From NCBI GenBank assembly GCA_966112615.1, contig CBHWDO010000003.1, forward strand, positions 248,001 through 312,000: a stretch of DNA of 64,000 bases, read 5' to 3'. The notes beneath the pieces were generated by a model that had not been told where the DNA came from, made no database searches, and worked only from the letters and a program-made list of their open reading frames with translations. The position numbers were made by a program, and so were the translations under genes. Every line of letters starts with the position of its first letter. The stretch's first letter is position 1. Of this stretch, positions 34,208-43,256 are shown piece by piece. Origin of the DNA: Flavitalea sp966112615. GTDB taxonomy: Bacteria > Bacteroidota > Bacteroidia > Chitinophagales > Chitinophagaceae.

Positions 34208-34978
34208 ATGTTACAATTAAGCAGGCCGCTTGCGGTGATTGACCTTGAGACTACAGGTATCAACCTGAGTACCGACAGGATAGTAGAGATAGCGATCGTC
34301 AAGATCATGCCCGATGGAGAAAAGAAAGTGAAGCGCAAGCTGATCAATCCTGAAATGCCCATTCCGCAACAGTCTTCTGATGTTCATGGCATCACCAATG
34401 AAATGGTGAAAGATGCACCAACCTTCAAACAGGTGGCAAATGAGATCAAGCAATTTATTGAGAATTGTGATTTGGGAGGATATAATTCAAACAGGTTCGA
34501 TATTCCGCTGCTTACAGAAGAATTCCTGAGAGCAGGGATCACGATGGAATACAAGGGCGTGAAGCTGCTTGATGTTCAGAAGATCTTTCATATGATGGAG
34601 CAGAGAACACTTTCTGCAGCCTATAAATTCTATTGCAACAAATCACTGGAAGATGCTCACAGTGCAGAAGCTGATGCCTCTGCTACACTGGAGGTATTAC
34701 AGGCGCAGGTGGAACGATACCCGCAATTGGGAACCAGCATCGACAGCATCCTGCAATGTGTGGGAGATGATAAGATCGTGGATTTTGCCAGGAGAATGGT
34801 TTTCGATAATGGGGTAGAAGTATTCAATTTCGGAAAATATAAAGGCAGGCCGGTTGCAGAAGTGCTGAAAATGGAACCATCATATTACGACTGGATGATG
34901 AAGGGCGATTTCCCGCTGCATACCAAACAAAAACTAACTGAAATCCTGAATCGTACCTTATTAAAGAGGAGTTCTTGA
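34208..34978 (+). CDS. DnaQ-type 3'-5' exonuclease with C-terminal DUF3820-like segment
   Basis: This 256-residue protein has a DEDDh exonuclease domain (about 1-170). Exo I is VIDLETTGIN (D and E), ExoII is YNSNRFDIPLL (D), and ExoIII is HSAEADA (H and D). A C-terminal segment (about 200-245; FNFGKYKGRPVAEVLKMEPSYYDWMMKGDFP) resembles the DUF3820 module often fused to such exonucleases. It likely acts in DNA repair or replication proofreading, but a polymerase partner cannot be named from sequence. Its upstream region has a near -7 element (GATATTTG at about 34170). Confidence 0.88.
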   Translation: MLQLSRPLAVIDLETTGINLSTDRIVEIAIVKIMPDGEKKVKRKLINPEMPIPQQSSDVHGITNEMVKDAPTFKQVANEIKQFIENCDLGGYNSNRFDIPLLTEEFLRAGITMEYKGVKLLDVQKIFHMMEQRTLSAAYKFYCNKSLEDAHSAEADASATLEVLQAQVERYPQLGTSIDSILQCVGDDKIVDFARRMVFDNGVEVFNFGKYKGRPVAEVLKMEPSYYDWMMKGDFPLHTKQKLTEILNRTLLKRSS

Positions 34979-35047
34979 TAAGTAATGACCATTTTCTAAC
35001 AATTCAGCTATCTCAATTATATTAATTTAGCGCTCTAGACTTCAGAT

Positions 35048-35824
35048 TTGGAAAAGTTAGTCATAATACCCACATACAACGAGATAGAGAATATCAGCAA
35101 CATCATTAAAGCCATATTTGGCTTGCATGAACAGTTTCATATTCTGGTGATCGACGACGGTTCTCCTGATGGAACTGCTGATATTGTGAAGCAGTTGCAA
35201 CTGGAGTATCCTCATTCATTGTTTATTGAAGAAAGAAGAGGTAAGCTGGGCCTGGGAACCGCCTATATCCACGGTTTCAAATGGGCAGTCAACCGTGGCT
35301 ATCATTTCATTTTTGAAATGGATGCAGATTTCTCCCACAATCCAAAAGACCTGAATCGATTGTACGACGCCTGTAAAAGAGGTGGAGCAGATGTTGCCAT
35401 CGGTTCAAGATATGTGAAAGGAGGAGGAACGATCAACTGGCCTAAAGACAGGATCATGCTATCCAAAGGCGGATCACTTTATACCCGTATCATAACCTGG
35501 ATGCCTGTTAGAGATACTACTGCCGGGTTTATGTGCTACAAAAAAGAAGTGCTGGAATCCATCAATCTTGATGAGATCAGATTCCTTGGTTATGCATTCC
35601 AGATCGAAATGAAATTTGCTGCATGGAAACTTGGATTCAAAATCAAAGAAGTTCCAATCATATTTGAAGATCGCAAGCTCGGCGTTTCCAAAATGCACAA
35701 AGGGATCATTAAAGAAGGTGTGCTCGGAGTGCTGAAGCTGCGCTGGTACAGCCTTTTCAAAGATTACCACAAACGTGTAAAGAATCCTTCCGAACAACAA
35801 AAAGCAATGGCTGATTCAAAATAA
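35048..35824 (+). CDS. GT2 polyprenol-phosphate mannosyl/glucosyltransferase (DPM1-like)
   Basis: This 258-residue GT2 enzyme should move a hexose from GDP- or UDP-sugar onto polyprenyl phosphate. VIIPTYNEIENIS opens the fold. DDGSPDGTADIV, EMDADFSHNPKDL (the DXD-like metal motif) and TAGFMCYKKEVLESI follow in the order typical of DPM1. It lacks the C-terminal membrane helices of some relatives, as does yeast-independent soluble DPM1. No ATG is available in frame; a TTG at 35048 gives the expected N-terminus MEKLVIIPTYNE. It precedes the EamA gene by 6 bases. Its product could serve GT-C enzymes such as the one at 24829. Confidence 0.85.
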   Translation: MEKLVIIPTYNEIENISNIIKAIFGLHEQFHILVIDDGSPDGTADIVKQLQLEYPHSLFIEERRGKLGLGTAYIHGFKWAVNRGYHFIFEMDADFSHNPKDLNRLYDACKRGGADVAIGSRYVKGGGTINWPKDRIMLSKGGSLYTRIITWMPVRDTTAGFMCYKKEVLESINLDEIRFLGYAFQIEMKFAAWKLGFKIKEVPIIFEDRKLGVSKMHKGIIKEGVLGVLKLRWYSLFKDYHKRVKNPSEQQKAMADSK

Positions 35825-35830
35825 TTAGCC

Positions 35831-36727
35831 ATGAAAAAAGCTTTCTTTCAACTACATGCGGCGGTATTCCTTGCAGGATTTACCGGGATCCTTGGTCGTT
35901 TGATCGAACTCAACGAAGCTTTGTTGGTTTGGTATCGACTTATCATTACCGTTATAGCCCTTTGGTTGATTCATTATCTCTCAAAAGACCGTGATAAACT
36001 GGCCTGGAAAGACCGTTGGGCAATTTATGGTGTAGGACTTATTGCCGCTCTGCACTGGATCACTTTTTACGGAAGCATCAAGTATGCAAATGTTGCGGTG
36101 GCTCTTGTATGTTTTTCTTCCATAGGATTTTTTACCGCGATCATGGAACCCATCCTTTTGCGGAAAAGATTTCATTCAGTGGAGTTATTACTGGGGCTGC
36201 TTACTATTGCAGGGATCTCCATTGTGTTTCATTTCGACCCTCAGTATAAAACAGGGATCATTATCGGGATCATATCGGCATTCCTTGGATGCCTTTTTCC
36301 CATTTTTAACAGGAGATTTTTGCAGGTGCACGGACCTGAAACTGTGACCAGGCATGAGCTAACGGGCGGTTTGATGTCGGTAACTATCATACTTCCATTT
36401 TACCTGTATTTATTTCCCACAGAGAAATTATTACCTACCTGGTCAGATCTGGGCTGGTTAATGGTGCTGGCATTGGCCTGTACGGTGCTTGCATTCAACC
36501 TTTCCATGCAGGCATTAAGAAAGATCTCTGCATTTACGGTAAATCTTTCTTTCAATCTTGAGCCATTGTATGGGATCATACTGGCTTTCATCATCTATAA
36601 GGAGAATAAGTATTTATCCGCCAATTTTTACTTGGGACTTGCACTGATCATGTTATCCGTGGTACTGCAAATACTGATCATTTATCGTCAGTCGCGCAAG
36701 GAAAAACTCAGGCAGCAGACGAGCTGA
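35831..36727 (+). CDS. EamA/DMT-family transporter
   Basis: This 298-residue protein has ten membrane helices in two EamA repeats (about 10-140 and 150-290). The repeat ends carry NVAVALVCFSSIGFFTAIMEPILL and ALRKISAFTVNLSFNLEPLYGIILAFIIYKE, the usual DMT signatures. It likely exports or imports a small metabolite; substrate unknown. It starts 6 bases after the DPM1-like gene and its 3' end overlaps the convergent gene at 36708 by 20 bases. Confidence 0.87.
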   Translation: MKKAFFQLHAAVFLAGFTGILGRLIELNEALLVWYRLIITVIALWLIHYLSKDRDKLAWKDRWAIYGVGLIAALHWITFYGSIKYANVAVALVCFSSIGFFTAIMEPILLRKRFHSVELLLGLLTIAGISIVFHFDPQYKTGIIIGIISAFLGCLFPIFNRRFLQVHGPETVTRHELTGGLMSVTIILPFYLYLFPTEKLLPTWSDLGWLMVLALACTVLAFNLSMQALRKISAFTVNLSFNLEPLYGIILAFIIYKENKYLSANFYLGLALIMLSVVLQILIIYRQSRKEKLRQQTS

Positions 36728-37427
36728 TATACCGCACCAGCGTTCTTTTTGCAATGGGCAGAAGAGTTTCATCTACCGGTAATGCAAGTTCTGATTCAAT
36801 GGAATAGACTGCAGGATTTGGAAGATCTTTCTTGGCGCGAATTAGATCAGTTTTGATGGATTCATAAGTGTGTACAATGGATCGTTGCCTTGATTCAATG
36901 AATTCGGTTTTCATTGACCGGTATTTTTCATCATGCCTGGTAAAAATGCTCAACCTGTATTGATAAATCCTGATGGATTTATTGGTTGGAATAGATAAAA
37001 AGAAAAATCCTTCCTGCACATCCAGTGGTATCAATCCAACCGGAACGATCGAAAGCATTTCCTCCACTTTTTCATAGATCTCTGTACCATTGTGAATGGT
37101 AGTCTTGATGCGGCTTTCGGCGTAATGGATGATATCTTCCAACTCCTTCATCAGGTCATCATCTTCGATCATCTGTTCGTAGAGTAGCTGAAGTTTTTCC
37201 ATCTGCATGCCGGTAAGTTTTTTAGGAAACTGTTCCTGCAGGTAGCGTTTGTTTTCACGGAATGCGACCAGGTTATTATAGTGAAAGATCACATCTGAAA
37301 GCTGTGGGTAGAGTTTGCTTTCGTTAAAATACTTATTGACTTCTTTCAGGTACGCGAGCAGGGTATATTTCTTCAGTTCGAAATCAATGTAGCCATCCGC
37401 GAACCATGTTTCCGATAGAGACTTCAT
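36708..37427 (-). CDS. conserved hypothetical protein
   Basis: This 239-residue, mostly helical soluble protein begins MKSLSETWFADGYIDFELKKYTLLAYLKEVNKYFNE and contains the SIVPVGLIPLDVQEGFFFLSIP core and RRQRSIVHTYESIKTDLIR-like helices. I do not recognise a named domain. It has no signal peptide, membrane segment or catalytic signature. Similar proteins are common as lone genes in Bacteroidota. It overlaps the EamA gene tail-to-tail by 20 bases and its start faces the palindromic repeat at 37470. Confidence 0.8.
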   Translation of the reverse strand: MKSLSETWFADGYIDFELKKYTLLAYLKEVNKYFNESKLYPQLSDVIFHYNNLVAFRENKRYLQEQFPKKLTGMQMEKLQLLYEQMIEDDDLMKELEDIIHYAESRIKTTIHNGTEIYEKVEEMLSIVPVGLIPLDVQEGFFFLSIPTNKSIRIYQYRLSIFTRHDEKYRSMKTEFIESRQRSIVHTYESIKTDLIRAKKDLPNPAVYSIESELALPVDETLLPIAKRTLVRYISSSAA

Positions 37428-37469
37428 AGCACTGGGTTTGTGTTATGAATTTAAAAAATTATTCCAAAT

Positions 37470-37661
37470 GCGGGCTGACTGGCTCCGAAGGGGCCAGGCT
37501 GAACGCACCTGGCTGAACACCGACTGCAAGTCGGTGGGCTGACAGGAAACAAAAAGCCAGAGTGTATCACTCTGGCTTTAATATCATCTCAGCCCAAACA
37601 ACTTCGTTGTTTGTTCAGCGCTGTGCGTTCAGCCTGACTCCTTCGGAGCCAGTCAGCCCGC
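37470..37661. repeat. REP-like palindromic element, copy 2, with terminal inverted repeats
   Basis: The two ends are inverted copies: the left end GCGGGCTGACTGGCTCCGAA and the reverse complement of the right end share their first 22 bases exactly and then remain mostly alike for about 28 more (both continue through CAGGCTGAACGCAC). The middle holds a perfect 12-pair hairpin, AAAGCCAGAGTG-TAT-CACTCTGGCTTT (37553-37579), and smaller ones such as ACCGACT-GCA-AGTCGGT. It fills the space after the E2 gene stop (37664), reading TAG-TAGCGGGC on that strand. Confidence 0.8.
37553..37579 (-). terminator. hairpin terminator within REP-like copy 2
   Basis: A perfect 12-pair stem with a 3-base loop, followed on the minus strand by TTTTTGTTT. 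It is well placed to end the 2-oxoacid dehydrogenase E2 transcript about 85 bases after its stop. The loop GTG-ATA-CAC is the same as in the hairpin of copy 1. Confidence 0.75.
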
Positions 37662-37663
37662 TA

Positions 37664-39022
37664 CTAAATCTCCCTATTCGGATCAAAGTTCTCCAACTCC
37701 TTCGCTACTGCATTCAGGAAGGTAGATCCCAGTGCTCCGTCAATAATTCTGTGGTCATAGCTCATGGACAGATACATCATGTGGCGGATCGCAATACTAT
37801 CGCCCTGCTTGGTTTCAATCACCACAGGCTTTTTCTTGATCGCACCAACGGCCAGGATCGCTACCTGTGGCTGGTTGATGATCGGTGTACCCATGATGCT
37901 TCCAAAGGAACCTACATTGGTAAGCGTGAAAGTTCCACCTGCAGTATCATCCGGCCTAAGCTTATTATTTCTTGCGGCATTGGCCATGCCATTAACTTTC
38001 TTGGTCAATCCTACAAGGTTCAGTTGATCTGCATTCCTGATCACCGGAACGATCAGGTTTCCACTTGGTAATGCAGTGGCCATTCCGATATTAATATCTT
38101 TCTTGATAATGATCTTATCGCCGTCGACACTGCTATTCAGCCATGGATATTTTTTGATGCATTTCGCAATTGCTTCAATGAATAATGGAGTGAAGGTGAT
38201 CTTCTCGTTCTCTCTCTTTTCGAAATCCTTTTTCACACGCTCTCTCCACAATACCATATTCGTTACATCGGCTTCTGCAAAGCTTGTAACATGCGCACTG
38301 GTTGCCTTGCTGTCGGTCATATGCTTCGAGATCATCTTGCGCATACGATCCATCTCGATGATCTCCACATTATCTCCGTAAGAAGTTACCGGTGCAGATT
38401 CCTGCTTGCGTTCAGGTAGTTGCTGCATTTCTCTTACCGGGGCAGGACTCTGCTGTGGTGCCGCACTTGCCGGCTTACCACCTGCATTCTTCCTGTCTTC
38501 CACGTATTGCAGGATATCTTTCTTGGTAACCCTTCCATCGTTCCCGCTGCCTGGAATGGTTTCCAATTCTCCCATACTCACCTGCTCACTTTGTGCAATA
38601 TTCAATACCAATGGTGAATAGAACCTGCTGCCGGTGGAGGCCGCTGGTTTGAATGCCGGGGCTGACTGTGGCTGTGGAGCCGGTTCTATAGGTTGCTGAA
38701 CCGGTTGCTGCTCGTGCATTTTATAGGATTGTTCCTGGACAGCACCCAGCTGTGTAGCAGGACTTACCGCTGCTTCACCACCTGCCGTATTGATTCGTGC
38801 AATGACTGCACCGATCGGAACCACATCATTTTCTTTGAATAAAACTTCCTGGATAGTTCCTTCCGCAGTCGACGGAACCTCACTATCTACCTTGTCTGTT
38901 GCAATGTCCAAAACGGTTTCATCCAGTTTCACTGTATCACCCGGACGCTTATGCCATCTTAGGATGGTCGCTTCCATGATACTCTCTCCAAGCTTTGGCA
39001 TTACGAGGTCTACAACAGCCAT
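37664..39022 (-). CDS. 2-oxoacid dehydrogenase E2 (dihydrolipoamide acyltransferase)
   Basis: This 452-residue protein is the E2 core of a 2-oxoacid dehydrogenase complex. Domains in order: one lipoyl domain (about 1-80; lipoylated Lys in DIATDKVDSEVPS), a Pro/Gln/Ala-rich linker (80-130), an E3-binding domain (about 133-170; YSPLVLNIAQSEQVSMGELETIPGSGNDGRVTKKDIL), and the catalytic domain (about 220-450) with DHRIIDGALG near the end carrying the catalytic His and Asp. The GTFTLTNVGSFGSIMGTPIINQPQVAIL segment is typical of branched-chain-type E2. E3 (Lpd) is encoded elsewhere in the window (56123). No E1 gene is adjacent. Confidence 0.93.
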   Translation of the reverse strand: MAVVDLVMPKLGESIMEATILRWHKRPGDTVKLDETVLDIATDKVDSEVPSTAEGTIQEVLFKENDVVPIGAVIARINTAGGEAAVSPATQLGAVQEQSYKMHEQQPVQQPIEPAPQPQSAPAFKPAASTGSRFYSPLVLNIAQSEQVSMGELETIPGSGNDGRVTKKDILQYVEDRKNAGGKPASAAPQQSPAPVREMQQLPERKQESAPVTSYGDNVEIIEMDRMRKMISKHMTDSKATSAHVTSFAEADVTNMVLWRERVKKDFEKRENEKITFTPLFIEAIAKCIKKYPWLNSSVDGDKIIIKKDINIGMATALPSGNLIVPVIRNADQLNLVGLTKKVNGMANAARNNKLRPDDTAGGTFTLTNVGSFGSIMGTPIINQPQVAILAVGAIKKKPVVIETKQGDSIAIRHMMYLSMSYDHRIIDGALGSTFLNAVAKELENFDPNREI

Positions 39023-39132
39023 TTTCAGTCTAAATTTTATGTAAGATAATCAGGCCTAAGCAATTGCCGCCTTAAAACATTCATTGAACGGCACAAATGT
39101 AGGGAATTTGCAATAAGCAATACTAACGGTCG

Positions 39133-40395
39133 TTAGTTTTCATTTTCAAGTACCAGTTTTCGCAACATATTCAATGCCTGGATGGCCGTCATTTCAATAT
39201 TGCGATTTCTATCAAACCGGAAATTAAAATGCTGCGATACGATCTTTCCCTGTTTACCAACTGCAACCCAAACGCTTCCCACCGGTTTTTCAGGTGTTCC
39301 ACCATCCGGTCCCATAATTCCTGAAACTGCAAGCGCATAATCCGTTTTCATGAGATCCAATGAACCCTGTACCATTTGTTCAACAGTTGGCCTGCTCACT
39401 GCACCATTTGTTTCCAGTGTTTCATTAGAAACCTTCAAAACATTTTCTTTCACGTCATTCGCATAACTTACTACACCACCAAGAAAAAAAGCTGAAGCTC
39501 CTGGTTCTTTTGTCAGCAGATGCGCAATATAGCCACCCGTGCAGCTTTCAGCAGTGCTCAGTGTTTGTCCTCTTTCTTTAAGAATGGATGAAACTACTTG
39601 TGGCATCGACCTGTCTTCATCAATCACCAGCCACTCTTTTACTAAGTTTTTCAGTTTTAAAAATTCTTCATCGAGTTGAGCTTCCAGTAATCTTTTATCG
39701 GTAGCTGTTCCTGTTATCCGTAACCTCACCATTCCATAATTCGGCAGGTAGGCCAGTTTGATATTGGAAGGAAGTTGTTCTTCCCATTGTTGAATATGAT
39801 CTGCAAGAAATGATTCGCCGATACCAGCAGTCAGTAACGTGCGGTGTGAAATGATATTACCCGGAAATCTTTCTGCAATTTTTTGAAGGATGATATCACT
39901 CATCATTCCCTTCATTTCATGTGGAACACCGGGCATGGAAACAAAGATGGTATCATTCTTTTCAAACCACATTCCCGGTGCAGTTCCTCTTGCATTATGA
40001 ATCACTGTGCAAACAGTTGGAACCTCGGCCTGTTTCCTGTTCCTGTCTGTAAAAGGCCTGCGGTAAACGGTTTCAAAAAGATGCTGAATATGAGCAAGTA
40101 CTTTTTCATCCGTCTTCAATTCACCTCCAAAATACTTACACAGTAAAGGTTTGGTGATATCATCAGCAGTTGGACCTAATCCTCCAGTTATAAGAATTAC
40201 ATCAGCCTCTTTACTTTCTTCATCGAGTGTTTTCCAGATCTCATCCCATACATCTCCTACAGAAACCCTTCGCTTCACCCAGATCCCGATCTTGTTCAAT
40301 TCCTGTGCTATCCAGGCACTGTTGGTGTCAATCACCTGTCCGATCAGTAATTCATCTCCAATGGTAACAATAGTTGCTTTAATGGAACGCTGCAT
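39133..40395 (-). CDS. cinA: CinA-family protein, competence/damage-inducible NMN amidohydrolase-like
   Basis: This 420-residue protein joins an N-terminal MoCF-like COG1058 domain (about 1-170; ATIVTIGDELLIGQVIDTNSAWIAQEL, VILITGGLGPTADDITK) to a C-terminal CinA/PncC domain (about 260-415; TLSTAESCTGGYIAHLLTKEPGASAFFLGGVVSYAN, ALAVSGIMGPDGGTPEKPVGSVWVAVG). The C-terminal domain deamidates nicotinamide mononucleotide in pyridine-nucleotide recycling, with the Ser-rich AESCTGG stretch in the active site. ATG at 40395 is preferred over GTG at 40401. The upstream space (53 bases) is shared with the divergent dacB gene. Confidence 0.92.
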   Translation of the reverse strand: MQRSIKATIVTIGDELLIGQVIDTNSAWIAQELNKIGIWVKRRVSVGDVWDEIWKTLDEESKEADVILITGGLGPTADDITKPLLCKYFGGELKTDEKVLAHIQHLFETVYRRPFTDRNRKQAEVPTVCTVIHNARGTAPGMWFEKNDTIFVSMPGVPHEMKGMMSDIILQKIAERFPGNIISHRTLLTAGIGESFLADHIQQWEEQLPSNIKLAYLPNYGMVRLRITGTATDKRLLEAQLDEEFLKLKNLVKEWLVIDEDRSMPQVVSSILKERGQTLSTAESCTGGYIAHLLTKEPGASAFFLGGVVSYANDVKENVLKVSNETLETNGAVSRPTVEQMVQGSLDLMKTDYALAVSGIMGPDGGTPEKPVGSVWVAVGKQGKIVSQHFNFRFDRNRNIEMTAIQALNMLRKLVLENEN

Positions 40396-40448
40396 GTACA
40401 CTGATTTAAAATCCAGTAAATTGGGTGCAAAGTAAAGAATGGCGTAGT

Positions 40449-41837
40449 ATGAAAAAAGTTTGTTTGACCGGCCTGATGATGTTCATGATCTGCTTACAAC
40501 AAATCATGGCACAGGATGTTGCAGCGAAGATCAAAAAACAGGTTGATGCATTGCTGAAGGAGCCCCAGATGAAGCATGGAATTCTTGGTTTGTATATCAT
40601 AGAAAGCAATGGCAGTAAGGTTTTTGGACATAATGAACAAATGGGTCTTGTACCTGCAAGTACTCAAAAAATCTTTACCAGTATTGCAGCATGGGAAACC
40701 TTGGGAAGTGATTTTACCTATACCACTACTTTGGCATACGAAGGAAATATTTCTAATGGTATATTGAAAGGAAACCTGCTGATCATTCCTTCAGGAGATC
40801 CCACACTCGGTTCTGATAATTATTCCAGCACTGATGAAAAGTTATTGTACAGGGAATGGATGAATGCACTGGCAGAAAAAAATATTCAATCTATTGATGG
40901 TTCTCTAAAGATCATCACGAGAGATTTTTCTGCCATGAAATATCCTTCGGGATGGATATGGGAAGATATCGGCAATTACTATGGTGCATCACATGGAGCC
41001 CTGAACTGGAAGGAAAATAAATTCGATCTCTATTTCAATACAGGTATTAAGACAGATGACCCGGTAACATTAAGCAAGATAAGTCCCTGGTATATTAAAG
41101 ATTTTTCCATCAATGCATCTGAATTACTGACGGCAGCGAAAGGCAGTGGTGACAATGCTTTCGCGTTCCTTCAGCCTGCAGATTCCCAGGAGATCTTTGT
41201 GCAGGGAACACTTCCTGCCGGGGAAAAGAATTATTCGATCAGTATCAGTCATCCGGATCCTGCCCAATACCTGTCGGCTTCTTTGAGATCGCAAAACAAA
41301 ATCTTCCAGATCCCTGTGAAGAGTGAAACCACAACGGCTGCAATGGAAATTCTGCATATCCATCATTCTCCAACACTGGATAGTATCAATCATTTCTTTC
41401 TGAAAAAAAGTATAAATCTCTATGGAGAAGCATTGATCAAAACCCTGGGTGCAAAAAAATATAGGACACACAGTACAGATAACGGTGTAAAGTTTCTTCA
41501 GGAGTTCTGGCAATCAAAAGGAGTTGAATCATCTGCTTTGCAGGTGGTCGATGGAAGTGGATTGTCGCCCCTGAACCGTGTCACTCCCGAATCACTGGTG
41601 TCCGCATTAAAATTTGCAAGATCTAAACCCTATTATTCATCTCTGAACAATGCATTTCCACTCATAAACGGGATCCGTATGAAGAGCGGAACCATCAGTG
41701 GGGCCAAGGCTTATGCAGGTTTTGTGAAGTCGGCTTCGGGCAAAGAATACATTTTTTCGATCATGGTCAATAATTACGATGGATCTTCCGGTACAATTGT
41801 AAGAAGGATGTTTGCTATCTTGGACCAGTTAAAGTAA
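40449..41837 (+). CDS. dacB: D-alanyl-D-alanine carboxypeptidase/endopeptidase (PBP4-type)
   Basis: This 462-residue periplasmic enzyme trims and opens peptidoglycan cross-links. The signal peptide (about 1-21) ends IMA, so the mature protein would begin with Gln. Penicillin-binding motifs: SxxK at S71-K74 in PASTQKIF, SxN-like in DGSGLSPLNRVTP (about 375), and KSGT in RMKSGTISGAKAYAG. The large inserted domain between SxxK and SxN is that of PBP4. Translation from a further-upstream TTG (40425) would place charged residues ahead of the signal, so ATG 40449 is chosen. It is followed 4 bases later by a small membrane-protein gene. Confidence 0.92.
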   Translation: MKKVCLTGLMMFMICLQQIMAQDVAAKIKKQVDALLKEPQMKHGILGLYIIESNGSKVFGHNEQMGLVPASTQKIFTSIAAWETLGSDFTYTTTLAYEGNISNGILKGNLLIIPSGDPTLGSDNYSSTDEKLLYREWMNALAEKNIQSIDGSLKIITRDFSAMKYPSGWIWEDIGNYYGASHGALNWKENKFDLYFNTGIKTDDPVTLSKISPWYIKDFSINASELLTAAKGSGDNAFAFLQPADSQEIFVQGTLPAGEKNYSISISHPDPAQYLSASLRSQNKIFQIPVKSETTTAAMEILHIHHSPTLDSINHFFLKKSINLYGEALIKTLGAKKYRTHSTDNGVKFLQEFWQSKGVESSALQVVDGSGLSPLNRVTPESLVSALKFARSKPYYSSLNNAFPLINGIRMKSGTISGAKAYAGFVKSASGKEYIFSIMVNNYDGSSGTIVRRMFAILDQLK

Positions 41838-41841
41838 ACCT

Positions 41842-42264
41842 ATGGCCCAGAACTATAAGAATCACCGGCAGGTTCCGGTATTGTATTATCTCGTAATGTT
41901 TTTCTGTATTGTTTTGCTGATCGATTCGATCTACAACATCATGCATGCAAAGGACGGACAGTTGCCAATGGCCCAACTGATCTGCTTTATCGCCTTTATA
42001 CTTCCACTGATGCTGATCATTACAAGATCCAATGGATTAAAGAACCAGGATCGTGCTATCAGGGCTGAAGAATCACTCCGGTATTACATTTTGACAGGAA
42101 AACAATTTCCTTCATCAATATCCTTATCGCAAATCATTGCATTGAGATTTGCGTCTGATGAGGAATTGCCTTCATTGGTGGAAGCTGCTGCCAGGGAAAA
42201 TTTAAACAGTAAGCAGATCAAGGAACGTATCAAAAACTGGAAAGCGGATTATCGCAGAGTATAA
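41842..42264 (+). CDS. DUF6526-like small membrane protein
   Basis: This 140-residue protein begins MAQNYKNHRQVPVLYYLV, an N-terminus shared by a family of small Bacteroidota membrane proteins (DUF6526-like). Two hydrophobic helices (about 12-34 and 46-62) are followed by a soluble helical tail with IRAEESLRYYILTGKQFPSSISLSQIIALRFASDEELPSLVEAA. No function is known. It starts 4 bases after dacB and ends 9 bases before a thioesterase gene, so the three are likely one operon. Confidence 0.82.
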   Translation: MAQNYKNHRQVPVLYYLVMFFCIVLLIDSIYNIMHAKDGQLPMAQLICFIAFILPLMLIITRSNGLKNQDRAIRAEESLRYYILTGKQFPSSISLSQIIALRFASDEELPSLVEAAARENLNSKQIKERIKNWKADYRRV

Positions 42265-42273
42265 AATATTTCT

Positions 42274-42693
42274 ATGTATTTAAGTGAAGTGCAGGTTAGA
42301 GTAAGATATGCAGAAACTGATACCATGGGAGTTGTGTATCATGGCAACTATGCCCAGTATTTTGAAGTTGCAAGGGTGGAAGCCATGCGTAGTTTAGGAA
42401 TAGCTTACAAAGACATGGAAGCAATGGGAATCATCATGCCGGTGGTTGAATTGCATACCAAATTCATTCGTCCTGCAAAGTATGATGACCTGCTTACCAT
42501 TAAAACCAGTTTAAAGGAATATCCGGGTGAACACCGGATAGAATTCCATCACGATGTGTACAATGAAGCAGGAAAACACCTGACCATTGGCAAAGTGGTA
42601 TTGTATATTTTGAAGGCAGCCACTATGGAAAGGACCTCAATTCCTGAGCAACTTGCCGAGAAACTGAGGCCCTTTTTTGAAAATGTTGAGTAA
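42274..42693 (+). CDS. YbgC-type acyl-CoA thioesterase
   Basis: This 139-residue single hotdog-fold protein carries the 4-hydroxybenzoyl-CoA thioesterase signature RVRYAETDTMGVVYHGNYAQYFEVARVEAMR, with D16 as the catalytic acid. It likely hydrolyses short-chain acyl-CoA or acyl-ACP. The usual partners tolQRAB are not adjacent here. Its stop directly abuts the stop of the convergent DoxX gene, with no base between, which leaves no room for a terminator outside coding sequence. Confidence 0.9.
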   Translation: MYLSEVQVRVRYAETDTMGVVYHGNYAQYFEVARVEAMRSLGIAYKDMEAMGIIMPVVELHTKFIRPAKYDDLLTIKTSLKEYPGEHRIEFHHDVYNEAGKHLTIGKVVLYILKAATMERTSIPEQLAEKLRPFFENVE

Positions 42694-43101
42694 TTATTTT
42701 CCTATCATGCCATCAACGCTGGCCTTACCAGGACCAACCAGCAGGATGGTAGAAAATATCAGGATATACAGTGCTGCATGTTCTCCATCTCCCAAAACCT
42801 CCCAATTATGTGCTTTACCCAAAGCAACAAACATGGCGATGATCAGTGGAATGGAAACAAGTCTTGAGAAGATTCCAAACAATAGGAACAACGCACAAAA
42901 GAATTCAGCAAAGATGGCAAGCGCAAGTGAAGTTCCGCTTCCAATGCCGAATAGGTTAACAAAATTAGGTTTGTACTTTGCAAAGTTCACCAGCTTATCG
43001 TAGCCATGAGGGATCATTAATGCGCATGATCCAACACGCAAAAGGAAGATCGCGATATTGAATGAAGCAGCAGTGTACTTTGTCGAGGTAAGTTTTGCCA
43101 T
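42694..43101 (-). CDS. DoxX-family membrane protein
   Basis: This 135-residue protein has four membrane helices and the DoxX signature LLRVGSCALMIPHGYDKLVNFAKYKPNF, followed by ALAIFAEFFCALFLLFGIFSRLVSIPLIIAMFVAL. The family is linked to redox and oxidative-stress functions but its biochemistry is not settled. The ATG at 43101 (MAKLTSTKY) is preferred over one 11 codons upstream because it places the first helix at the usual distance. It converges on the YbgC-type gene with stop codons touching. Confidence 0.88.
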   Translation of the reverse strand: MAKLTSTKYTAASFNIAIFLLRVGSCALMIPHGYDKLVNFAKYKPNFVNLFGIGSGTSLALAIFAEFFCALFLLFGIFSRLVSIPLIIAMFVALGKAHNWEVLGDGEHAALYILIFSTILLVGPGKASVDGMIGK

Positions 43102-43256
43102 AGATGATATTTTTTCAAAAATAAGGAACGGCAAATATAACTTACAAGGTTCTGTTAATCCTTGTTCTTTTCCACAGTTGTTTGGAATGACTTTTGGATG
43201 TAGGGAAAATATTTAGAAACTTTACCCGTTACCCGGACTAAGATCAATACCATACA

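Noticed and set aside
37562..38071. 169-residue open frame on the + strand over the E2 gene
   Set aside because: It starts in the palindromic repeat and reads the complement of the conserved E2 catalytic domain.
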